Source of the DNA: Desulfuromonadales bacterium
GTDB taxonomy: Bacteria; Desulfobacterota; Desulfuromonadia; Desulfuromonadales; BM103
NCBI GenBank assembly: GCA_029859485.1
Contig: JAOUDB010000162.1
Location: 1 to 6,248, forward strand
Reading direction: 5' to 3'
DNA: 6,248 nt
Under the pieces are notes generated by a model, which was not told the origin of the DNA, searched no databases, and saw only the letters and a program-made list of their open reading frames with translations. The position numbers and the translations under genes were made by a program. The first letter of the stretch is position 1. The number at the start of each line of letters is the position of its first letter. Positions 1 to 5,094 of the stretch are shown one piece after another.

Positions 1-1429
1 CGGCCACATAGCCTATCGAGGAAAAATCAATCCAGGGGACCAAGGCCATCTGCAGTCCAAGATCGTTCAGCTCTGAGGTGCTTAAAGTCTCACGTCCCTG
101 GTAAGCAGGCGCAATCGACCACATTCCCACTGACGTCTGGCCAAGGACAGCAAGATAACCACCGCCTCTCTCTTCTGGTAACGGCACAAGCAAAGGCACG
201 TTGAATTTACTCAGCGTTTCGAAATCACCGGCGAGGCGAGCAATCCGGAAGCCGCGCAGACTGAATTGCTGGTCGATATCAAACCCCTCTGAGGAAACGC
301 CGCTCGCTAGAGGAGAGATATCCCATAGTGCGAGGAGAGCATTACAGGAGGCGATCAAACTATCGGGGTGAGGTTGAAACGGAGCTTCCGGCTCTGGCTC
401 GGCCTTTTGTGCGGCTTTCTGGTCAATGAGCAGAGCAGACTCGGCCTTTTGCGCAGTATTCTTTTCAATGATCGGGGCGGGCTCGGTTTGCACAAGAGCT
501 TCTTCAGAATTGATGTCGTAAGAAGAAACCTGAAAAAAGCCAACCAACATAACCAGCATGGCCACAGCAGCAAAAACAACGACCTTCCACGGCATATCAA
601 AGTTACTTTGAGTCCCCTCCCCCATTCCGGCCAGTTCTTTAACGGCCTGATTAACATCACGGGCAGATATGATGCCATGCTCTTCGGAATAGGCAGTCAG
701 CAGAGAACGATCACAGATCAGGTTCACCCGCCGGGGGATGCCGCCAGAGCAGGCAAAGACCCTCTTCAACGCTGCGGCAGAAAACAGGTTGCCATCAGGA
801 CGACCTGCAATATTGAGACGATACAGGATATACGAAGCCGTCTCTTCGCGATTGAGTGGACGCAGCTGGAAACGCACGGCGATGCGCTGATTCAACTGAC
901 GCAGGCTGTGATCGCTCAGATGGTGGCGTAGTTCAGGCTGTCCAACAAGGATGACCTGGATCAACTTGTCATCCTCAGTCTCGAGATTCGAAAGCAGGCG
1001 GATCTGCTCCAACACCTCTCCTGAAAGGTTCTGCGCTTCATCAATGACCAGGACCGGAGTCCGTCCGGCTTCATTCTCTGCAAGGAGGAAGGCATTCAGA
1101 GAATGGATCAGGTCAGGGTTACTGGCGCCATCATCATCGATACCGAATTCGCGGTTGATGTTGCGCAAGAGCTCAAAAGCCGTCAATTTAGGATTGAATA
1201 TGAAAGCAACCCGATACTTGCTTTCATCCAGATGTGAAAGCAGAGTCCGCAGGATGGTGGTTTTTCCGGTCCCAACCTCACCGGTCACCTCGACGAAGCC
1301 GGCGCGACTTTCGATACCATAAATCAGGTGAGCGTAAACCTCATTGTGGGTTTTGCTCAGGAATAGAAATCGAGGGTTCGGGGTTAGAGCAAAAGGTTTT
1401 TCTTTTAAAGAAAAAAATGATTCGTACAT
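1..1429 (-). CDS. gspA: ExeA/GspA-like AAA+ ATPase with one membrane segment, 3' end cut by window
   Basis: This frame reads 476 residues from an ATG at 1429 without a stop and leaves the window, so the C terminus is missing. The N terminus (MYESFFSLKEKPFALTPNPR) is the family hallmark. Residues 50-58 (GEVGTGKTT) are Walker A and 126-131 (VLVIDE) are Walker B. GQPELR (163-168), LNQRI (179-183) and GGIPRRVN (229-236) are typical ExeA/AAA_22 motifs. One membrane segment spans about 282-300, followed by a Glu/Ala/Gln-rich linker (309-350) and a region from about 355 resembling the C39-peptidase-like part of GspA proteins. The expected C-terminal peptidoglycan-binding domain would lie off-window. 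In Aeromonas, ExeA with ExeB remodels peptidoglycan and helps assemble the type II secretin; MshM is the pilus-biogenesis relative. Which secretin or pilus this one serves cannot be told, because no gspB or other secretion gene is visible. A G-rich stretch (GGGGG, 1442-1446) about 12 nt upstream is a weak ribosome binding site. The next upstream ATG (1440) is out of frame. Confidence 0.9.
   Translation of the reverse strand, partial: MYESFFSLKEKPFALTPNPRFLFLSKTHNEVYAHLIYGIESRAGFVEVTGEVGTGKTTILRTLLSHLDESKYRVAFIFNPKLTAFELLRNINREFGIDDDGASNPDLIHSLNAFLLAENEAGRTPVLVIDEAQNLSGEVLEQIRLLSNLETEDDKLIQVILVGQPELRHHLSDHSLRQLNQRIAVRFQLRPLNREETASYILYRLNIAGRPDGNLFSAAALKRVFACSGGIPRRVNLICDRSLLTAYSEEHGIISARDVNQAVKELAGMGEGTQSNFDMPWKVVVFAAVAMLVMLVGFFQVSSYDINSEEALVQTEPAPIIEKNTAQKAESALLIDQKAAQKAEPEPEAPFQPHPDSLIASCNALLALWDISPLASGVSSEGFDIDQQFSLRGFRIARLAGDFETLSKFNVPLLVPLPEERGGGYLAVLGQTSVGMWSIAPAYQGRETLSTSELNDLGLQMALVPWIDFSSIGYVA
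380..505 (-). repeat. Three in-frame 42-bp units coding the GspA periplasmic linker
   Basis: Three imperfect direct repeats of 42 bp lie head to tail. On the plus strand the shared core (CTCGGCCTTTT, or CTCGGTTTG in the third) begins at 398, 440 and 482, exactly 42 bp apart. They encode 14-residue units at GspA residues 309-322, 323-336 and 337-350. The aligned core reads LVQTEP, AQKAES and AQKAEP, followed in the first two units by a hydrophobic pair and an acidic residue (IIE, LID). The position just after the membrane segment suggests a flexible or helical spacer through the periplasm whose length can vary by unit slippage. The repeat is seen directly; the spacer role is inferred. Confidence 0.65.
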
Positions 1430-1494
1430 GGATCGGCCATCCCCCGAAAAAAGTCATTTAACACAAGAGCTTAAAAGCCATTTATTCCCACAAA

Positions 1495-1510
1495 TTGCAT
1501 AATTTTGCAA
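1495..1510. promoter_or_regulatory. Operator-like 16-bp dyad between gspA and glgP
   Basis: TTGCATAATTTTGCAA is a 16-bp inverted repeat with seven of eight base pairs matched; only the sixth pair from the outside fails. It overlaps the candidate -35 (TTGCAA) of gspA, where a bound dimeric regulator would compete with RNA polymerase. Size and symmetry suit a helix-turn-helix dimer site. No regulator gene is in the window and the DNA is AT-rich, so chance is a real alternative. Confidence 0.3.
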
Positions 1511-1634
1511 GTTTTTACTCAACAACTCCACTCGCAAATTTTGACGGGTGTAACCATAAAAACCATCGCCAGTATGTTATTCTATCCTAACAATCAATCC
1601 CTTTTGGGGACATGAATTTACGTCCGCTTAAAAA

Positions 1635-1669
1635 ATAGCGATCCTTGTTTTACTAAACGCTATCCAAGG
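1635..1669 (+). promoter_or_regulatory. Competing stems in the glgP leader, one covering the ribosome binding site
   Basis: ATAGCG (1635-1640) pairs perfectly with CGCTAT (1658-1663). CCTTG (1643-1647), inside that loop, pairs perfectly with CAAGG (1665-1669), which contains the glgP Shine-Dalgarno AAGG (1666-1669, 6 nt before the ATG). The two stems interlace, so they are either mutually exclusive or a pseudoknot. The single base between the two 3' arms makes a compact pseudoknot unlikely. If the second stem forms, initiation of glgP would be masked. The pairing is read from the sequence; a switching role is inference, and stems of five or six pairs can arise by chance. Confidence 0.3.
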
Positions 1670-1675
1670 CAAGCG

Positions 1676-3388
1676 ATGAAAGACTGGAGACACTTCACAG
1701 AGACCTCACGCATCGCCTATTTCTCCATGGAAATAGGCTTGATGACAGAGATTCCAACCTACAGTGGTGGACTGGGAGTTCTCGCAGGAGATACCATCAG
1801 GAGCGCAGCAGACCTGAAATTGCCGTTCGTGGCAGTGACCTTGATCAGCCGCAAAGGGTACTTTCTGCAAACCTTCAATGACGACGGCTGGCAACAGGAA
1901 AGTGCCGTTGACTGGACACCTGAGGACTTACTTGAACTATTGCCCATCAAAACCCTGGTAACAATAGAAAATCGAGACGTCAAGGTTCAGGCCTGGCTGT
2001 ACCGAGTCAAAAGCCCTACAGGCGGAGAAGTGCCTGTCCTCTTTCTCGACACAGACATCCAGGGGAACCAGCCTGAGGACCGGCAAATCACCGACTATCT
2101 CTATGGTGGCGATAAAGCTTATCGACTGAAACAGGAGATCGTTCTCGGCATCGGCGGCGCCAGGCTGTTGCAGGTCCTCGGCTTCAGGGTACGCAAATTC
2201 CATCTGAACGAAGGGCACGCCAGCTTGCTCACATTGGTGTTACTCAACCACCCTCATCTTTCCGTTGAAGGCTCTTTGGAAGAAGGCTATTCACAACACA
2301 TCCGAAGCGTTCAAGAAAAATGTGTATTCACCACCCATACACCAGTCGAGTCCGGACATGATCGCTTTTCCTATGACTTGGTCTCTCAGGTTATGGGTGA
2401 CGTTGTCCCTGTTGACCTCCTGAAAAAGCTCGGTGGAGAAGACGAGTTCAACATGACGCTGCTGGCCTTAAACCTGTCACATTTCGTCAATGGGGTCGCC
2501 AAAAAGCATGGTGAGGTTTCCCAAGCCATGTTCCCCGGCTTTGAAATCCACTCGATCACCAACGGTATCCACCCTTTCACATGGGCCTCTCCGTACTTGA
2601 TACATCTTTATGACAAGTACCTGCCCGGTTGGGCAAACGAACCGGAGTTGCTGGTCAGGGTCGACCTTATCCCTGATAATGAGATTCAAGACGCACATGC
2701 CGGAGCCAAGGCCTACCTCTTTCAATGGATCAAAGAGACCACGGGAGCAAAACTGGACCTCGATGTTCTCACGATTGGCTTTGCTCGAAGGGCAACCGCT
2801 TACAAACGCGCCAACATGATCTTTACGGATCGGGACCGACTCCTCAAAATTGGCGACGGCAAGCTGCAGTTGGTTTTCGGTGGCAAGGCGCACCCGAATG
2901 ACGAATATGGCAAGCAGATGATTCAGGAGATCTTTCAGCAGGAAGAGTTTTTCGGAGATAAACTCAAGATTGTTTACCTGCCGAATTACAACATGGACGT
3001 CGCAAGCCGTTTGATACCGGGGGTTGATATCTGGCTGAACAACCCGTTACGGCCACTCGAGGCCTCTGGCACCAGTGGCATGAAAGCAGCGTTAAACGGT
3101 GTGCCCAACTTCAGCGTTCTTGATGGCTGGTGGATTGAAGGACATATTGAAGGCGTCACAGGATGGTCTATCGGCCCGCCACCAACGGAAACAAACACAG
3201 AAGTCAACCATTCTGACGACGACGTTCAGGATCTCTACAAAAAGCTCGAGGAGACGATTATTCCGCTCTACTACAACAATCGTCAAGAATGGACCAAGGT
3301 ACTGAAAAATGCGATTGGCAAGAATGCGTATTATTTCAACACGCACGCTATGATGAGACGTTATGTCACGGAGGCGTATCTTCGGTAG
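1676..3388 (+). CDS. glgP: Alpha-glucan (glycogen/maltodextrin) phosphorylase, short GT35 form
   Basis: This 570-residue cytoplasmic enzyme uses phosphate to release glucose-1-phosphate from the non-reducing ends of alpha-1,4-glucans, in storage glycogen or maltodextrin breakdown. Motifs in order are YSGGLGVLAGD (29-39), NEGHASLL (178-185), THTPVESGHDRF (220-231), NGIHPFTW (296-303), FARRATAYKR (369-378), FGGKAHPND (401-409) and EASGTSGMKAALNG (462-475). Lys470 in the last motif is the expected pyridoxal-phosphate lysine. The protein belongs to the alpha-glucan phosphorylase branch (TIGR02094-like). It begins directly at the SRIAYFSMEIGL block and so lacks the extra N-terminal DUF3417 domain of the roughly 800-residue members. 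The ATG at 1676 is preceded by AAGG at 1666-1669, a 6-nt spacing. No other glycogen gene is adjacent in the window. It is divergent from gspA and convergent with the small Cys-rich gene. Confidence 0.95.
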   Translation: MKDWRHFTETSRIAYFSMEIGLMTEIPTYSGGLGVLAGDTIRSAADLKLPFVAVTLISRKGYFLQTFNDDGWQQESAVDWTPEDLLELLPIKTLVTIENRDVKVQAWLYRVKSPTGGEVPVLFLDTDIQGNQPEDRQITDYLYGGDKAYRLKQEIVLGIGGARLLQVLGFRVRKFHLNEGHASLLTLVLLNHPHLSVEGSLEEGYSQHIRSVQEKCVFTTHTPVESGHDRFSYDLVSQVMGDVVPVDLLKKLGGEDEFNMTLLALNLSHFVNGVAKKHGEVSQAMFPGFEIHSITNGIHPFTWASPYLIHLYDKYLPGWANEPELLVRVDLIPDNEIQDAHAGAKAYLFQWIKETTGAKLDLDVLTIGFARRATAYKRANMIFTDRDRLLKIGDGKLQLVFGGKAHPNDEYGKQMIQEIFQQEEFFGDKLKIVYLPNYNMDVASRLIPGVDIWLNNPLRPLEASGTSGMKAALNGVPNFSVLDGWWIEGHIEGVTGWSIGPPPTETNTEVNHSDDDVQDLYKKLEETIIPLYYNNRQEWTKVLKNAIGKNAYYFNTHAMMRRYVTEAYLR

Positions 3389-3471
3389 CCACGAAGGACA
3401 ATCACGAAACGCGTTAAAACCCCATGACTCTTTCGTCTTTTCACACCAGAAAGGCTGTCAATCACCGTGCG

Positions 3472-3687
3472 CTATTCTTTCTCCAAGTTCTGTGGGACGC
3501 GCTGGCCCGTTGGCATCAGCGCTGAATCAGGAAGCATTCCGTGCGCCTTGAAATGCTCAAGCCGTTGACAGTTCTCCTGAAAATCCCCGCAACAATAGAG
3601 ACTTACAAAGTCATCCCAATGTGGCTTGACTTGAGCCACATAGCGCAGGACAAACTCACAGTTGTTCAGATGTTGGCATTCTTGCAT
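3472..3687 (-). CDS. Small cysteine-rich protein of unknown function
   Basis: This encodes 71 residues with five cysteines: Cys4, Cys10, Cys32, Cys33 and Cys40. The layout is an N-terminal Cys-x5-Cys, a spacer of about 20 residues, then YCCGDFQENCQR (31-42) and a C-terminal LMPTG (57-61). From memory this resembles a small uncharacterised protein type in Desulfuromonas- or Geobacter-like bacteria, also seen as a tail on some signalling proteins, with a Cys pair, a Tyr-Cys-x-Gly...Cys-x-Arg block and a closing MPNG-like motif. That recollection needs a search. Four spaced cysteines suggest binding of zinc or an Fe-S cluster. There is no signal peptide or membrane segment. The gene is believed real because GAGGT (3700-3696) sits 8 nt before the ATG. 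It lies 59 bp downstream of the TesA-like gene on the same strand, so co-transcription is likely, though the AT-rich gap could hold its own weak promoter. Confidence 0.7.
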   Translation of the reverse strand: MQECQHLNNCEFVLRYVAQVKPHWDDFVSLYCCGDFQENCQRLEHFKAHGMLPDSALMPTGQRVPQNLEKE

Positions 3688-3746
3688 AATTATTGACCTC
3701 GACTTTCAAGTAAATTCAATAAACCATATATGCAAAATAGCAATTT

Positions 3747-4406
3747 TCATTCCAACCGTTTTTTTGTGTCCAAAACCTCCTCAATGGCTTTAACAACAAG
3801 CGGCCGAAGACCCTTAACGACGACACGAACACCTTCTGCGTTAGGATGTATGCCGTCTGCCTGGTTCAGCCCGGGATCAGTTGCGACGCCTTCGAGAAAA
3901 AATGGATAAAAATAAAGATCGTGACGCTCGGCAAGATCGGGATAGATCTGATCAAACTCGAAAGTATAGTCAATCCCCAGGTTCCTGGGAGCCCGCATAC
4001 CGGCAAAGACGATGCGACAACCAGCTTTCTTGAGGCGGACGAGGATCTGATCAAGGTTGTCGTAGGTTTGTGCCGGATCAAGACCGCGCAAAGCATCGTT
4101 TGCACCAAGCTCAACGATTACGATCTGAGGATTTCCTGTCAGGGCCCACTCAAGCCTGGCGAGACCGCCAGCTGAGGTATCGCCCGAGACTCCTGCGTTA
4201 ATGACAGTCACGGGATATCCTGAATTCACCAGACTATTTTCAAGCTGCCGCGGAAACGAATCATCTCGCGCAAGGCCATAACCAGCCGTCAGACTATCGC
4301 CGAGGGCCAGGATAACGACACTATTTGTGACCGTAGAGTTGGCAAATGAGGAGGTTACTGTCAAAATGGTGAACAAAACCAACTTGAGCAAAAAGGATAA
4401 ATGCAT
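3747..4406 (-). CDS. tesA: Exported SGNH (GDSL) esterase/lysophospholipase, TesA-like
   Basis: This 219-residue protein has the four SGNH blocks. These are GDSLTAGYG (36-44) with nucleophile Ser38, NAGVSGDTSAGG (70-81) with oxyanion Gly75, GAND (101-104) with Asn103, and DGIHPN (184-189) with Asp184 and His187. Residues 1-22 form a signal peptide: a short start, a hydrophobic core LLKLVLFTILTV and a probable cleavage after SFA. There is no lipobox, so a soluble periplasmic enzyme is expected. E. coli TesA (thioesterase I/protease I/lysophospholipase L1) is the closest named relative; the natural substrate cannot be read from sequence. Length fits the family. The ATG at 4406 is the only credible start: the frame closes at a TGA (4439-4437) with no ATG, GTG or TTG between. 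AGGGG (4418-4414) lies 7 nt upstream. It is divergent from the ybbA-like gene, as in E. coli, and their start codons overlap. Confidence 0.92.
   Translation of the reverse strand: MHLSFLLKLVLFTILTVTSSFANSTVTNSVVILALGDSLTAGYGLARDDSFPRQLENSLVNSGYPVTVINAGVSGDTSAGGLARLEWALTGNPQIVIVELGANDALRGLDPAQTYDNLDQILVRLKKAGCRIVFAGMRAPRNLGIDYTFEFDQIYPDLAERHDLYFYPFFLEGVATDPGLNQADGIHPNAEGVRVVVKGLRPLVVKAIEEVLDTKKRLE
4339..4367 (+). promoter_or_regulatory. Predicted ybbA promoter inside the tesA coding region
   Basis: TTGGCA (4339-4344, five of six to the sigma-70 -35 consensus) is followed after exactly 17 bp by CAAAAT (4362-4367, four of six to the -10). Transcription would start near 4374, giving a leader of about 30 nt to the ATG at 4405. 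It overlaps codons 14-23 of tesA on the other strand, within and just after the signal peptide. This is pattern-based only. Confidence 0.4.
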
Positions 4407-5094
4407 GTCAGAGCCCCTGGTTAATATCGTGGATCTTCATCTCAGTCTAGTCGGCGGTGCCGGAGAGGTCAACATCCTGCGCGGAGTCAACCTTAGCATA
4501 ACCAAAGGCGAAACCGTGAGTGTGCTCGGCCCATCTGGAGCAGGTAAAACAACCCTGCTAATGGCGCTTTCAGGACTGGAGAAACCGACTTCAGGACAGG
4601 TTCAGGTCGCAGGAGTTGACCTGACCACCATAGATGAAGATGGTTTGGCGCGGTTCCGCCGCGAGCATGTCGGCATCGTTTTCCAGTCATTTCATCTCAT
4701 TCCCACCATGACGGCTCTAGAGAATGTTTCCTTGCCCCTCGAATTTTCCGGCTGCAAGAACCCTGAAGAACAAGCAGAAGAAGCACTGACAAAGGCTGGC
4801 CTGAGCGACAGAATCGATCATTTTCCCGGCGAACTCTCCGGCGGAGAACAGCAACGCGTTGCGCTGGCACGGGCCTTTGTCGTTAAACCCGCCCTCCTCC
4901 TGGCTGATGAGCCCACCGGCAATCTCGATCGCGAAACCGGGCAGATTGTCATGAACCTCCTTTTTGACCTGCAACAAGAGCATGGGACAACTCTGGTTCT
5001 GGTCACTCACGACGAAATTCTTGCTTCACGTTGCGAGCGTTCCGTGAGAATGATCGACGGGTGTCTACGTGAAGAGAATGGGTCTGGATCTTGA
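4405..5094 (+). CDS. ybbA: ABC transporter ATPase, YbbA/LolD-MacB type
   Basis: This 229-residue nucleotide-binding subunit has Walker [10 protein letters not shown] (42-50), Q-loop Gln94 in VFQSFHLIP, signature [14 protein letters not shown] (144-157), Walker B LLLADEP (164-170) with catalytic Glu169, D-loop NLD (173-175) and switch His202. [11 protein letters not shown] and [12 protein letters not shown] resemble E. coli YbbA closely. The class drives FtsX-type permeases by ATP hydrolysis at the inner membrane (mechanotransmission) rather than classical import. The start is set at 4405 because AGGA (4394-4397) lies 7 nt upstream. The open frame continues back to an ATG at 4327, but those 26 residues lie over the tesA signal sequence and do not resemble an ABC N terminus. 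The gene is followed by its permease with a 4-base overlap. Its substrate is unknown; export of a hydrophobic or lipid-linked compound is a guess from the tesA pairing. Confidence 0.93.
   Translation: MSEPLVNIVDLHLSLVGGAGEVNILRGVNLSITKGETVSVLGPSGAGKTTLLMALSGLEKPTSGQVQVAGVDLTTIDEDGLARFRREHVGIVFQSFHLIPTMTALENVSLPLEFSGCKNPEEQAEEALTKAGLSDRIDHFPGELSGGEQQRVALARAFVVKPALLLADEPTGNLDRETGQIVMNLLFDLQQEHGTTLVLVTHDEILASRCERSVRMIDGCLREENGSGS
4444..4472 (-). promoter_or_regulatory. Predicted tesA promoter inside the ybbA coding region
   Basis: Read on the minus strand, TTGACC (4472-4467, five of six to the -35) is followed after exactly 17 bp by TAGACT (4449-4444, four of six to the -10). Transcription would start near 4437, again about 30 nt before the start codon at 4406. 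It lies over ybbA codons 14-23. Transcripts from this promoter and the facing one would overlap by about 60 nt at their 5' ends. This is pattern-based only. Confidence 0.4.

Larger units (their letters stand above)
1430..1675. promoter_or_regulatory. Divergent gspA/glgP intergenic region
   Basis: This AT-rich 246-bp stretch separates two divergent genes and must hold both promoters; no gene was found in it. For gspA (minus strand) the best candidate is TTGCAA (1510-1505) and AATAAA (1486-1481) with an 18-bp spacer, matching four of six -10 positions. For glgP the elements are poor. TTGACG (1541-1546) looks like a -35 but has no -10 at the right distance, and TATTCT (1578-1583) looks like a -10 without a good -35. 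An alternative sigma factor or an activator is possible for glgP. CCCTTTTGGGG at 1599-1609 is a small dyad of unknown meaning. Confidence 0.5.

Noticed and set aside
368..1322. Plus-strand open frames of 187 and 123 residues opposite gspA
   Set aside because: They are shadows of the minus-strand gspA frame, which carries clear Walker motifs and family blocks. Their translations are composition-biased with no domain.
1411..1420. A/T run near the gspA start as a programmed slippage site
   Set aside because: The frame is continuous and conserved on both sides, so no frameshift is needed to produce the protein.
3404..3441. Possible glgP terminator: ACGAAA and TTTCGT stem followed by CTTTT
   Set aside because: The stem is six pairs with a 21-nt loop, low GC and only four T's after it, so it is too weak to call. 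No better bidirectional hairpin was seen in the 83-bp convergent gap.
3688..3746. Separate promoter for the small Cys-rich gene in the 59-bp gap after tesA
   Set aside because: The gap is AT-rich with TTG-containing hexamers, but no -35/-10 pair with suitable spacing scores well. Read-through from tesA is the simpler reading.
4327..4404. N-terminal extension of the ABC ATPase from an upstream ATG
   Set aside because: It has no resemblance to ABC N termini and lies over the tesA signal-sequence codons. ATG 4405 has a good ribosome binding site.
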